Assembly (NCBI GenBank): GCA_900556695.1
Contig: USQA01000001.1
Coordinates: 1 to 54,614, forward strand
DNA from: an uncultured Clostridium sp.
GTDB lineage: Bacteria > Bacillota > Clostridia > TANB77 > CAG-508
DNA: 54,614 bases
Direction: 5' to 3'
The translations under genes were made by a program, and so were the position numbers. The notes below the pieces were generated by a model. It was not told the DNA's origin, did no database searches, and saw only the letters and a program-made list of their open reading frames with translations. Shown one piece after another: positions 1 through 8,676 of this stretch (positions are counted from its first letter, which is position 1; the number at the start of each line of letters is the position of its first letter).

Positions 1-270
1 GAGCAAATAGAAAATGTAATAATAAATTTAGAAAAACGAGATAAAATAGACACATTAAATAAGGCAGATGTAATTTATAAAGCAAAAGATGAAAAATTTG
101 AGATATTAGATTATATAAATATTGTATTATTAGATATGGCAAAGAGGTCTAATAAATATGCAAATTGTATAAATATAGTAGAGGATACAAAAAAAAGATT
201 GAAATCTAATGCAAATTATGATATGAGTATAGATAATATGTTATTTAATATATGGGAAGAAATTAATTAA
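1..270 (+). CDS. holB: DNA polymerase III delta' subunit, C-terminal end (partial)
   Basis: The window opens inside this gene. The 89 visible residues read in frame from base 1 to a TAA at 268-270 and are charged and mostly helical, as in the C-terminal collar domain of clamp-loader delta'. No catalytic motif is in view, so the call rests mainly on position: in Bacillus and Clostridia holB lies directly upstream of ricT (yaaT), as here with a 43-base gap. Confidence 0.55.
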   Translation, partial: EQIENVIINLEKRDKIDTLNKADVIYKAKDEKFEILDYINIVLLDMAKRSNKYANCINIVEDTKKRLKSNANYDMSIDNMLFNIWEEIN

Positions 271-313
271 AATAATAATTATCTTTTAGTTCATAGAAGG
301 GAATGAAAAATAA

Positions 314-1231
314 TTGAAAAATATAATTGGAGTTAGATTTAAAAAATTAGGAAAAATATATTTTTTCAATCCTAAAAATTTAAAAGTAAAAAATGGAGAT
401 AAAGTAATAGTAGAAACATCTCAAGGGGAAGAATATGGAGAAGTCATGATTCCTAACAGATCAGTTCAAGATGATAAAATTATTGAACCATTAAAAAAAG
501 TTATTAGGATTGCTAATTATAAAGACCATAAACATTATGAAGATTGCAGAAAAAAGGAAAAAGAAGCTTTTAAAGTATGTACAAAGAAAATAAAAGAACA
601 TAAATTAAATATGAATTTAACAGATGTTGAATTTAAGTTTGACAATAGTAAAATATTATTCTATTTTACTGCTGATGGAAGAATAGACTTTAGAGAGTTG
701 GTAAAGGATTTAGCAGCTATTTATAAAACAAGAATAGAATTAAGACAAATAGGTGTAAGAGATGAAGTAAAAAGAATAGGTGGTAATGGAGTTTGTGGAA
801 GAGAACTTTGTTGTTGTTCTTTCTTAAGTGACTTTGAAGCTGTATCAATAAAAATGGCAAAAGAACAAAACTTATCTTTAAATCCATCTAAAATTTCAGG
901 CAATTGTGGTAGATTAATGTGCTGTTTGAAATATGAGAATGAAGTTTATGAAGAAAAGTTAAAGAAAATGCCTAATATAGGAGCTATTGTTGAAACAGAA
1001 GAAGGGCAAGGAGAAGTTGAAAATATAGAAACTTTAAAAGAACAAATAAGAGTTAAATTTAAAGATGGTGAAGGCTATTTCTACAAAAAATATAATGCAA
1101 AAGATGTAAAAATAATTAAAGATGTAGCTAATGAAAAAATTGACTCTGAAGAAATAGAACATAAAAAGGAACTTGAAGAATTAGAAAAATTACAAAAAGA
1201 AGATAAGGAATTAGAAGAAAAAAATAACTAA
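314..1231 (+). CDS. ricT: RicT/YaaT-like PSP1-domain protein
   Basis: This is a 305-residue PSP1-domain protein. In Bacillus subtilis RicT works with RicA and RicF in the Y-complex, which affects RNase Y-dependent mRNA maturation, sporulation and competence. The family's cysteine clusters are present: CGRELCCCSF near residue 165 and GNCGRLMCCLKYE near 200, which could hold an Fe-S cluster. The last 30 residues are a highly charged Lys/Glu tail. The start is TTG at 314 with GAAGGG about 10 bases upstream; no better ATG fits. It probably belongs to the holB operon, and the ferredoxin follows 46 bases later. Confidence 0.85.
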   Translation: MKNIIGVRFKKLGKIYFFNPKNLKVKNGDKVIVETSQGEEYGEVMIPNRSVQDDKIIEPLKKVIRIANYKDHKHYEDCRKKEKEAFKVCTKKIKEHKLNMNLTDVEFKFDNSKILFYFTADGRIDFRELVKDLAAIYKTRIELRQIGVRDEVKRIGGNGVCGRELCCCSFLSDFEAVSIKMAKEQNLSLNPSKISGNCGRLMCCLKYENEVYEEKLKKMPNIGAIVETEEGQGEVENIETLKEQIRVKFKDGEGYFYKKYNAKDVKIIKDVANEKIDSEEIEHKKELEELEKLQKEDKELEEKNN

Positions 1232-1277
1232 GAGATTAGTAAAGAAAATAAATACTAGTTTTAGGAGGTGAAACAAA

Positions 1278-1448
1278 ATGGCATACAAAATTACAGATAA
1301 ATGTATATCATGTGGAGCATGTGCTGCTGAATGTCCAGTAGGATGTATATCACAAGGAGATGATAAATTCGTAATTGATGAATCAGCATGTATATCTTGT
1401 GGTACATGTGCAGGAGTTTGTCCTGTAGAAGCACCAGTTGAAGAATAA
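1278..1448 (+). CDS. 2[4Fe-4S] ferredoxin
   Basis: A 56-residue clostridial-type ferredoxin. Two cluster motifs are visible, CISCGACAAECP at residues 9-20 and CISCGTCAGVCP at 38-49, each CxxCxxCxxxCP. It is a soluble low-potential electron carrier and a likely partner of the pyruvate:ferredoxin oxidoreductase encoded 1.3 kb away on the other strand. The AGGAGGTG at 1263-1270 is an ideal ribosome binding site. A terminator follows at once. Confidence 0.95.
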   Translation: MAYKITDKCISCGACAAECPVGCISQGDDKFVIDESACISCGTCAGVCPVEAPVEE

Positions 1449-1473
1449 AAATTAGTAATAAATATAAAAGAAG

Positions 1474-1502
1474 AAGGAGTTAAATACTCCTTTATTTTTT
1501 TA
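1474..1502 (+). terminator. Intrinsic terminator after ferredoxin
   Basis: AAGGAGT/ACTCCTT stem (1474-1480 with 1486-1492), 5-base loop, then a T-rich run. Confidence 0.85.
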
Positions 1503-1602
1503 TAAATAATTATCTGTAAAAATATATAAAATAAAAAAATAATTGATTTATTAATATAATAAAGTATATAATATTTATATAGAAGTATAAGGGGGAAAAT
1601 TA

Positions 1603-2691
1603 GTGCAAGAAGAATTTGATAATACTGCTGAAAAAAAGGAAAATTTAGATACTCAAGAAAATATAATTGAGAAAAATCCAACAAATAAAAAGACTACAAC
1701 TTTTAATATATTATTAATAGTTGCGATATTTATAGTTTTATTAATATATATGTTAAAAGTTGATGGTATAGATAATATTATAAAGATATTAAAGACTGTA
1801 GACTATAAATGGGTATTTTTAGGTGGTTTGTGCTTACTTGTACATTGGAGTTGTGAAGGATTAAATTTACATATACCAATAAAAAGAATATACAAAGACC
1901 AAAAAATTTTTGATTCAGTAAAAATAGCTATGATAGGACAGTTATTTAATAATATAACACCTTTTTCAACTGGTGGACAGCCAATGCAAGCATATGAGTT
2001 AAATAAGATGGGAAGAAGAGTAAGCGATTCTTTTTCTGCTATGGCAATGAAATTTGCAATAACTCAAACAGCTTTAGTTACTACTACTATTGTTATTGTA
2101 TTAACTGAATTTGGATTTGTAAAAGAATTAATGGGAGATTATATATGGGTAGCAATTGTAGGAGTTATATTAAATATTATAGCTATAATAGCTGTTATAT
2201 TAGCAGGAATAAAAAAAGAAATAATAACATTTATTGCAAATTCTATCATTAATATTTTGGCAAAGATACATGTGATAAAAGATAAAGAAAAAGCAAAGGA
2301 AAAAATGGATAAAAGTATTAGCAATTTTAGAAATCAATTTGTGCTTATGAAATCAGAAAAGAAAATGGTTTTAAAAATGTTTATTATAGCAGTAATACAA
2401 AGTTTGGCATATTATTCAATAACATATATGATATATAGAGCATTTGGAAATTATGGTATAAATTTCTTTCAAATAGTACCAGTGCAAGCTTTTTTATTAT
2501 TAATAATGACATTTATTCCAACTCCAGGATCTGGATTAGGAGCAGAAGGAGGATTTTATTTATTGTTTAATTCTATCTTTAAAGGAGATACAATAAACAT
2601 GTCAATCTTATTTTGGAGAATATATACATTTTATTTACCAATATTAGTAGGATTAATATTTTTAATCCCTAAAAGACAAAATAGAGATTAG
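1603..2691 (+). CDS. LPG-synthase transmembrane-type (UPF0104) membrane protein
   Basis: A 362-residue integral membrane protein with about eight hydrophobic segments after a charged N-terminus of roughly 35 residues. Family signatures are FNNITPFSTGGQPMQ near residue 115 and PTPGSGLGAEGGF near 307, typical of the lysylphosphatidylglycerol synthase TM / flippase-like family (PF03706). The soluble aminoacyl-transferase domain of MprF is absent, so this is the stand-alone membrane part; its substrate is unknown, probably a lipid or glycolipid. The start is GTG at 1603 after GGGGGA. Its stop codon lies inside the shared terminator with porB. Confidence 0.8.
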   Translation: MQEEFDNTAEKKENLDTQENIIEKNPTNKKTTTFNILLIVAIFIVLLIYMLKVDGIDNIIKILKTVDYKWVFLGGLCLLVHWSCEGLNLHIPIKRIYKDQKIFDSVKIAMIGQLFNNITPFSTGGQPMQAYELNKMGRRVSDSFSAMAMKFAITQTALVTTTIVIVLTEFGFVKELMGDYIWVAIVGVILNIIAIIAVILAGIKKEIITFIANSIINILAKIHVIKDKEKAKEKMDKSISNFRNQFVLMKSEKKMVLKMFIIAVIQSLAYYSITYMIYRAFGNYGINFFQIVPVQAFLLLIMTFIPTPGSGLGAEGGFYLLFNSIFKGDTINMSILFWRIYTFYLPILVGLIFLIPKRQNRD

Positions 2692-2711
2692 ATTAAATCT
2701 AATCTCTATTT
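2679..2711. terminator. Bidirectional terminator, flippase-like gene / porB
   Basis: A 15-bp perfect inverted repeat (2679-2693 with 2697-2711, loop TAA) covers the last codons of both convergent genes. Confidence 0.85.
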
Positions 2712-3652
2712 GTTATTTCTTCTAAGTCTAATAGTTCTTGCCATCTTTTATCTACTTCTTTTTGGAATTCTTCTATCATCCATTCATTTCCTGGTTTAAA
2801 CATATGTTTAAATCTTTTTTGTGGTTTTAAAAATTCTTCTATTGGTAGTTTTTTAGCTGGTTTGTAATTTATTTTATATTTTCCATCTATTACTTCATAT
2901 AGTGGCCAGTAGCATGTTTCTACTGCTAATTTATTTATTTGCATTAACATGTCTGTTGGATATCCCCATCCTCTAGGACATGGAGCCATTACATTTAAGA
3001 ATGCTGGGCCTTTTGTGTATATAGCTTTTTCTGATTTTTCATATAGGTCTTTAAAGTTCATATATCCAATTGTTTGTGCTACATATGGTAAGTGATGTCC
3101 TACCATTATTTTGGTTAAGTCTTTTCTTGATTGCATTTTTCCAGGAAGTACTTTTCCGGCAGGTGATGTTGTTGTATCTGCAAATTTTGGTGTTGCAGAT
3201 GAACGTTGAATACCTGTATTCATATATGCACCATTATCATAACATACATAAACCATATCATGTCCACGTTCCATGGCTCCTGATAAACTTTGTAATCCTA
3301 TATCATATGTTCCACCGTCTCCACCAAATGCTATGAATTTTGTTTCTCCATCTTTAGGTAGTTTTCCTTGTTTTTTCATTGAAACATATGCTGCTTCTGC
3401 ACCAGATAAAGTGCTAGCTGCACATTCAAATGCTGTATGGATAAATGAATCTGTCCAAGCTGTGTATGGATAAATAAATGTAGAAACTTCCATACAACCT
3501 GTTGCTCCAGCAACTACAGCATGGTCTTCTGGTTTTAATGCTCTCATTATATGTCTTGCAACAGGAGGAGCACCGCAACCAGCACACATTCTGTGTCCAG
3601 CAGTAAATCTTGAAGGCTTGTTTCCGACTACTTCTTTAACATTATAAGGCAT
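2699..3652 (-). CDS. porB: Pyruvate:ferredoxin oxidoreductase, beta subunit
   Basis: The thiamine-pyrophosphate subunit of a four-subunit 2-oxoacid:ferredoxin oxidoreductase, which oxidises pyruvate to acetyl-CoA and reduces ferredoxin. CAGCGAP near the N-terminus and the TPP/Mg motif GGDGGTYDIG followed by NGAYMNTG are clear, and CPRGWGY lies in the C-terminal third, as in PorB. I chose ATG at 3652 (AAGGAAGG about 8 bases upstream); a GTG at 3661 would add three residues. It is the last gene of porCDAB and overlaps the end of porA. A 2-ketoisovalerate enzyme cannot be fully excluded, but the subunits look most like POR. Confidence 0.9.
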   Translation of the reverse strand: MPYNVKEVVGNKPSRFTAGHRMCAGCGAPPVARHIMRALKPEDHAVVAGATGCMEVSTFIYPYTAWTDSFIHTAFECAASTLSGAEAAYVSMKKQGKLPKDGETKFIAFGGDGGTYDIGLQSLSGAMERGHDMVYVCYDNGAYMNTGIQRSSATPKFADTTTSPAGKVLPGKMQSRKDLTKIMVGHHLPYVAQTIGYMNFKDLYEKSEKAIYTKGPAFLNVMAPCPRGWGYPTDMLMQINKLAVETCYWPLYEVIDGKYKINYKPAKKLPIEEFLKPQKRFKHMFKPGNEWMIEEFQKEVDKRWQELLDLEEITNRD

Positions 3653-4844
3653 TCTTGTCACCTTCCTTTCTTAATCCAAAATATCTATAAGGGTTATCTA
3701 CTTTACCTGTTTTTGCGATTTCTAATAAATCTTTATAAACATTTTCGATATCATCTGCTTTTGTATCTCTACCACCTATACCATAAATGTAATTTACAGC
3801 AGGTACATTTTTTTGATTTACATATAAACCAGATGTTACATCTTCGAATAATGCGCCACCTGCAGCATTTAATGAATCTGATTTATCTAAAACTGCTATA
3901 GCTTTTAAATGACTTAAAGCTTCTGCAATTTCTTTTGCTGGGAAAGGTCTAAATACACGAACTTTTAAAAGTCCTGCTTTTATTCCTTGTTCTCTTAATT
4001 TATCTACAACAAATTTTGTTGTTCCAGCTGTTGAATTCATACAAACTATAGCAACTTCTGCATCGTCTAATTTATAAGATTCAAAAAATCCATAACTTCT
4101 ACCAGTCATTTTTTCAAAATCTTTTGCAACTTCTAAAATAACTTTTTTAGCATTTATCATTGCTTTAGCTTGTTGTGCTTTGTGCTCAAATAAGTAACTT
4201 TGAACATCTAAAGGTCCAACTGCAATTGGTTCTTCTTTATTTAATAAATAATGTTCAGGATGATATTCACCTACAAATTCTTTTACTTTTTCGTCTTCTA
4301 CAAGTTCTATATTTTCAATAGAATGAGAAGTAATAAATCCATCTTGGCATACCATTAATGGAAGCATAACATCTTTATGTTCTGCAATTCTATGTGCCAT
4401 TAATGTATTGTCATATGCTTCTTGATTATTTTCTGAAAATAGCATAATCCATCCACTATCACGTACTCCCATTGCATCTGAATGGTCATTGTGAATATTT
4501 AATGGACCAGATACAGCTCTATTTACTAATGATAAAACAATTGGTAATCTTAAACTTGAAGCAATATAAATCATTTCCCACATTAATGATAATCCATTTG
4601 CTGATGTTGCTGTCATAGCTCTTGAACCAGCTGCTTCTGCACCGATACAAGCTGACATGGCACTATGCTCACTTTCAACTGCAACAAATTCTGTATCAAC
4701 TGTACCATTTGCTACAAATGTTGAAAAGTATTGAGGTATTTCAGTAGATGGAGTAATAGGAAATGCTGCAACTACATCAGGATTGATTTGTTTCATAGCA
4801 GTTGCTACTGCTTCGTTACCACTTAATCTTTCTCTTATACTCAT
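3642..4844 (-). CDS. porA: Pyruvate:ferredoxin oxidoreductase, alpha subunit
   Basis: 400 residues, the usual length of the separate alpha subunit. It shows the N-terminal pyrimidine-binding domain (INPDVVAAFPITPSTEIP, then EFVAVESEHSAMSACIGAEAAG with the catalytic Glu region) and the C-terminal transketolase-like domain (GLLKVRVFRPFPAKEI, AVLDKSDS). It pairs with PorB to form the active site. It lies 48 bases after porD with its own Shine-Dalgarno (GAAAGGAAG). Confidence 0.92.
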   Translation of the reverse strand: MSIRERLSGNEAVATAMKQINPDVVAAFPITPSTEIPQYFSTFVANGTVDTEFVAVESEHSAMSACIGAEAAGSRAMTATSANGLSLMWEMIYIASSLRLPIVLSLVNRAVSGPLNIHNDHSDAMGVRDSGWIMLFSENNQEAYDNTLMAHRIAEHKDVMLPLMVCQDGFITSHSIENIELVEDEKVKEFVGEYHPEHYLLNKEEPIAVGPLDVQSYLFEHKAQQAKAMINAKKVILEVAKDFEKMTGRSYGFFESYKLDDAEVAIVCMNSTAGTTKFVVDKLREQGIKAGLLKVRVFRPFPAKEIAEALSHLKAIAVLDKSDSLNAAGGALFEDVTSGLYVNQKNVPAVNYIYGIGGRDTKADDIENVYKDLLEIAKTGKVDNPYRYFGLRKEGDKNAL

Positions 4845-4892
4845 GTTTTTTCTTCCTTTCTTTCTAATTAATTTTGTATATTTATAATCTTA

Positions 4893-5183
4893 CTATTCTT
4901 CTTTCATTTCAATAGCTCCAAAAGGGCAAACTTTGGCACAAACGCCACAACCTTTGCAATAATCAAAATCGAAATCTGCTCTTTTACCATCTTTGCTAAC
5001 TGGAATAGCATCATCAGGGCAAACAGGAAAACATAAACCACATTGTTTGCACTTTTCACTTAAAAAGATAGGTTTAATGCTTCGCCAATCTCCAGTTTTA
5101 AATTCTCTTGCATTTCCAGCTTGATAAATATCTCCACCAGGAGTCATTTCTTCCATAGGTGTATTTGCATTTATTTTTGTCAT
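4893..5183 (-). CDS. porD: Pyruvate:ferredoxin oxidoreductase, delta (ferredoxin-like) subunit
   Basis: A 96-residue 2[4Fe-4S] subunit that wires the TPP site to external ferredoxin. Two motifs are visible in the C-terminal half, CKQCGLCFPVCP and CKGCGVCAKVCP. Its first codons overlap the last codon of porC, which suggests translational coupling. Confidence 0.92.
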   Translation of the reverse strand: MTKINANTPMEEMTPGGDIYQAGNAREFKTGDWRSIKPIFLSEKCKQCGLCFPVCPDDAIPVSKDGKRADFDFDYCKGCGVCAKVCPFGAIEMKEE

Positions 5184-5758
5184 ATCTTTTTAACCTCCTT
5201 TAATGCCAATTCTAAAGCTTTCATATTACCATCAATAACTTCAGGTTTTTTGGCAAATTTATGTTTAAAAGAACCAGTCATATCATTTAAAAATTCTTCA
5301 TCAGACATAATTCCACTTACTTTTACTATTGCTGCAAGCATAGGTGTATTTGGAAAATATCTTCCAAGGGCTTCTTCAGAGATTTTTCTTGCATCTATTG
5401 TATAAACATTTCCTTTATATCCTTTTAATACATCTTTTAAATAATCTGCTGATTTTGTAGTATTAATAACTATTGCACCAGTTTCTTTTAAACCAGATGT
5501 AACATCAACAGTTTCTAAAAGGGAATCATCAACAACAACTACGTAATCAGGTTCATAAATATTACTATGAATAGTAATTGGTGAGCTACTAATTCTGTTA
5601 TATGCAGTTATAGGTGCTCCCATTCTTTCAGGTCCATATTCTGGGAAACCTTGTATATATTTACCGGTATTAAATGCAGCATCAGCTAATAATAATGAAG
5701 CTGTTTTTGCACCTTGACCACCTCTACCATGCCATCTAATTTCTATCATGTTATCCAT
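5180..5758 (-). CDS. porC: Pyruvate:ferredoxin oxidoreductase, gamma subunit
   Basis: 192 residues; first gene of porCDAB. It begins with the family hallmark EIRWHGRGGQGAKTA and GFPEYGPERMGAPI. ATG at 5758 follows AGGAGGC with 9-base spacing; a second Met three codons in is possible. The order gamma-delta-alpha-beta is that of archaeal, Thermotoga and some clostridial enzymes rather than the fused single-chain nifJ form. Confidence 0.92.
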   Translation of the reverse strand: MDNMIEIRWHGRGGQGAKTASLLLADAAFNTGKYIQGFPEYGPERMGAPITAYNRISSSPITIHSNIYEPDYVVVVDDSLLETVDVTSGLKETGAIVINTTKSADYLKDVLKGYKGNVYTIDARKISEEALGRYFPNTPMLAAIVKVSGIMSDEEFLNDMTGSFKHKFAKKPEVIDGNMKALELALKEVKKI

Positions 5759-5796
5759 TTATAAATAGCCTCCTTTGTTTAAAAATTTATGTTCTT

Positions 5797-5825
5797 AGTA
5801 TATGTCTAAATGTTGATAATGTCAA
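5797..5825 (-). promoter_or_regulatory. Sigma-A promoter of porCDAB
   Basis: On the minus strand: TTGACA, 17-base spacer, TATACT, about 40 bases upstream of porC. Confidence 0.85.
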
Positions 5826-5879
5826 GGAAAAAAGTTGAATCTGACCGATAAGAAGTATAAAAATTTGATAATAAAGTGA

Positions 5880-5908
5880 TTGCTTTTTACAAATATAAAA
5901 AGTATAAT
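5880..5908 (+). promoter_or_regulatory. Promoter of the 5981 gene
   Basis: TTGCTT, 17-base spacer, TATAAT, 73 bases before the start codon. Confidence 0.7.
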
Positions 5909-5980
5909 AAAATTGTATTTTTTAATAGTTATTTTTAAAATTGAATATTAAAAAATAATTATTAGTATTTGGAGGAAAAT

Positions 5981-7597
5981 ATGAAAAAGAAGAATAAAAA
6001 GATTAAAGTAAGTTTAATAGTTATTATTTTGACATTAATAATAGTGGCAGGAGGGGTAGTATATATTAAAAATCATAATAATACTGATAATGAACAAGAA
6101 AAAATAATAGATGCTAAAGTTGAGGAAGAACCAAATGAAATTCAAGAGGTTGAATACAGTATGCACAATGGCGGGGAATTTGTTAAAATTGGAGACAATA
6201 TAGGATTTATTAATAAGTTGAATAATAATACACAAATAATAAATGTAAAAGAAAAAACAGCAATAAAAGTAAATACTACAGGAAATGAACTTGAGAAAAT
6301 ATATTTTGATGGAGAAAATATTTATGGAGTTCCTGGACACTACAAAGGAAAAGGAATTTATAAAATAGACCTTCAAGGAAATATAACAAAAATATATAAT
6401 GGGGAATGTGCTCAATTATGGTTAACAGAAGAAAAAATCTACTTCGTAAAACAAAATGGTTTTGATGAAATAAATCAAACACCACAAGGATCTATATGTT
6501 GTATGGATAAAAGTGGAAAAAACATTACAACAATAATAGATAATGTTAAGAATTATTTTAAAATCCAAGATGATACAATTTATTATACTGATTTATCAAG
6601 TAGAGCATTATATAAAGCAAATATAAATGGAGAGAATAAAGAAAAATTGGCAGAAGGAAGAATTTATATTTGTGATGTAACAGATAAATTTTTAACATAT
6701 ATTGACTTTGCTGATGGACAAGCATATCATGTTGTTTACTTAGAAGATAATACTAATCATAAAGTAGGAAAATTTGGTAATGATGTAGTTATTGGAAAAG
6801 AAGGATACATATATACAAGAAAATTAAAAGATGACAATAATGACATTGAAGATGAAGCAACATTATTTAAGATTGATTATAAAAATAAAGAAGAAAAAGA
6901 AATATGGAAAGATACAGAAATTGGACTTACTACATTAAAGTATTTTTATAATAATAATGTGTATTTAATGAAAAATAAAGTTCAAAAAATAAATTTAAAT
7001 GATGAAAGTCATAATAAAGAGGATACAGATATTGGGTATAGTTTTTTCTTGGATGGATATGTATATGAATTTAAAACATCAGAAGATAAAATAAAAAAAA
7101 TGAAAATTACAAATTTGAAAAATAATGAAAAAGAGGAAATAGATATTACATATACAGAATCAAAACAAGAAAATAGTGTAAATAAAAATACAGTAAATAC
7201 CAATGAGAGTAACAAAAACGAAAATAACAAACAAGAAACAAAACCAAAAACAAATGCTGAAATTTATGGTTGGAAAAATGAAAGTATACAAGGAAAAACG
7301 ATGATAACAAAAGAGGAAGCAATTAATATATGGAAGAAAAATATTTCGAATTTTGGAAAAAACAATAATATTATAAACTATAAAGATTATACAACAATGA
7401 TTAATATTTCTTTGATAGATGTAACTCCAAATAGTTTATTTAGTCAAACAGATAATTTGCCATCTAGACAAGCAAATTATACAAGAAAAGCTTGGAAAAT
7501 AGAAACAGCAGAAGAACCTAATCCAATGCAACAATTAGACGTATATGTTGATGCATATACTGGAGAAATTATTGGTGGAAGTATTCATGGAGATTAA
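5981..7597 (+). CDS. Membrane-anchored DUF5050-like / PepSY-like protein
   Basis: 538 residues. A Lys-rich N-terminus is followed by one hydrophobic segment (residues about 10-28), so the bulk is probably extracytoplasmic. The middle consists of repeating beta-rich units of the form YYTD..ALYKANINGENKEKL, as in DUF5050 beta-propeller-like domains. An Asn/Lys-rich linker (about 395-425) leads to a C-terminal segment ending QLDVYVDAYTGEIIGG, which resembles a PepSY repeat. Function unknown; a cell-surface binding or regulatory role is inference. ATG at 5981 is chosen because GGAGG lies at 5971-5975. Confidence 0.7.
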   Translation: MKKKNKKIKVSLIVIILTLIIVAGGVVYIKNHNNTDNEQEKIIDAKVEEEPNEIQEVEYSMHNGGEFVKIGDNIGFINKLNNNTQIINVKEKTAIKVNTTGNELEKIYFDGENIYGVPGHYKGKGIYKIDLQGNITKIYNGECAQLWLTEEKIYFVKQNGFDEINQTPQGSICCMDKSGKNITTIIDNVKNYFKIQDDTIYYTDLSSRALYKANINGENKEKLAEGRIYICDVTDKFLTYIDFADGQAYHVVYLEDNTNHKVGKFGNDVVIGKEGYIYTRKLKDDNNDIEDEATLFKIDYKNKEEKEIWKDTEIGLTTLKYFYNNNVYLMKNKVQKINLNDESHNKEDTDIGYSFFLDGYVYEFKTSEDKIKKMKITNLKNNEKEEIDITYTESKQENSVNKNTVNTNESNKNENNKQETKPKTNAEIYGWKNESIQGKTMITKEEAINIWKKNISNFGKNNNIINYKDYTTMINISLIDVTPNSLFSQTDNLPSRQANYTRKAWKIETAEEPNPMQQLDVYVDAYTGEIIGGSIHGD

Positions 7598-7604
7598 AAA
7601 AATA

Positions 7605-7630
7605 AAAGAAGGAATTAATTTTCCTTCTTT
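7605..7630. terminator. Bidirectional terminator between convergent genes
   Basis: 10-bp stem AAAGAAGGAA/TTCCTTCTTT with a 6-base loop, flanked by A-rich and T-rich tracts. The stop codon of the minus-strand gene lies in the loop. Confidence 0.85.
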
Positions 7631-7824
7631 TTACTTTCTTGTTCATTATCTTTTTTTGATTTTTCGTTATCAGATTTTTTGGTTATAATTTTTGGGATTA
7701 CAATATTTTTTGGTCTTTTATCATTTGGTTTAGGAGTTTCACCATTTAAATGGTCATAAGCTGGTGAGATATCTAAGTTTGTTCCATCTCCATTAATTAT
7801 TTCTATATTCTTTTTTTCTTCCAT
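7615..7824 (-). CDS. Small charged hypothetical protein
   Basis: 69 residues with no hydrophobic segment. The first half (NGDGTNLDISPAYDHLNGE) looks ordered; the tail is a Lys/Glu/Asp-rich disordered stretch. The start at 7824 is set by GGAGGT at 7832-7837; a longer reading has no ribosome binding site. It has its own promoter and points away from scpB. I do not recognise a function. Confidence 0.65.
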   Translation of the reverse strand: MEEKKNIEIINGDGTNLDISPAYDHLNGETPKPNDKRPKNIVIPKIITKKSDNEKSKKDNEQESKKKEN

Positions 7825-7853
7825 TAGAGTTACCTCCATAAATATTTTTAATA

Positions 7854-7882
7854 ATAGTATCATATTAAAAATAAAAGTGCAA
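7854..7882 (-). promoter_or_regulatory. Promoter of the 69-residue gene
   Basis: Minus strand TTGCAC, 17-base spacer, TACTAT. Confidence 0.6.
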
Positions 7883-7898
7883 GAAAAATGAAAAAATA

Positions 7899-7927
7899 TT
7901 GACATATTAGTATTTTCATGACATAAT
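7899..7927 (+). promoter_or_regulatory. Promoter of scpB-proS
   Basis: TTGACA, 17-base spacer, CATAAT, about 70 bases before scpB and divergent from the previous promoter. Confidence 0.7.
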
Positions 7928-7998
7928 ATATACATTGTAATTAATACGTTTTCAGGAATTTGGGAAGGTGGAAAAGGCGGATGGCGGAAAGGTGGAAA

Positions 7999-8646
7999 AT
8001 GGAAGATAAAAAAATTGAATCAATAATAGAAGCAATACTTTTTGCAGCAGGAAGACCAGTAGAAAAAAAAGAATTAGTATTAAGTTTAGAAATTTCTGAA
8101 GAAGAGATTGATAATATTATCAATAAGATGCAAAAAGAATATGAAAATCAAAATAGAGGAATAGAAATTATAAAAATTGAGGATTCTTATCAATTGTGTT
8201 CAAAAAAAGAATTATACGAATACATATATCCAATATTAGATAAAAGAAATAAACCTAAAATATCAAATGCAGCTTTAGAAACATTGGCAATAATAAGTTA
8301 TAATCCAAGAATAACAAGAGCTGAGATAGAAGCAATAAGAGGAGTATCAGCAGATGGTTGTATTTATAAATTATTAGAATATGGATTAATAGAAGAAGCT
8401 GGTAAAGTAATAGAATTACCAGGAAAACCGATGTCATATAAAACTACACAAGAATTTTTAAGAATGTTTGGATATAAGTCTTTAAAAGATTTACCAGAAT
8501 TGCCAAAATATAAATTAGATGAAAATAGACAGATAGTTATAGATGAACTAGTAGAAGAAAATGATAGTAAAGAAGAAAAAGAACAAGAAGAGCAAATAGA
8601 TAATACAAAAAACATTGAAGAAGAAAAAAATGAAGAAGAAAACTAG
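7999..8646 (+). CDS. scpB: Segregation and condensation protein B
   Basis: 215 residues. ScpB is the dimeric winged-helix partner of the kleisin ScpA in the Smc condensin that organises and segregates the chromosome. IESIIEAILFAAGRPV opens the first winged helix and LETLAIISYNPRITRAEIEAIRGVSADG is the conserved core of the second (shown here across its length, residues about 92-119). The C-terminus is an acidic Glu/Lys tail. I start at ATG 7999 because family members begin right before this motif and AAAGGTGG lies upstream; ATG 7981 is an alternative. An upstream extension would contain a CGG codon. scpA is not adjacent. Confidence 0.9.
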   Translation: MEDKKIESIIEAILFAAGRPVEKKELVLSLEISEEEIDNIINKMQKEYENQNRGIEIIKIEDSYQLCSKKELYEYIYPILDKRNKPKISNAALETLAIISYNPRITRAEIEAIRGVSADGCIYKLLEYGLIEEAGKVIELPGKPMSYKTTQEFLRMFGYKSLKDLPELPKYKLDENRQIVIDELVEENDSKEEKEQEEQIDNTKNIEEEKNEEEN

Positions 8647-8676
8647 TAAAAATTAAAATCTAAGGAGAGATTAATT

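Noticed and set aside
1211..1684. Minus-strand frame of 157 codons over the ferredoxin
   Set aside because: It is antisense to a clear ferredoxin and its terminator and has no ribosome binding site.
7960..7998. N-terminal extension of ScpB with an in-frame CGG codon
   Set aside because: The extension lies before the family start and a better ribosome binding site precedes ATG 7999, so this CGG is probably not translated and was not counted.
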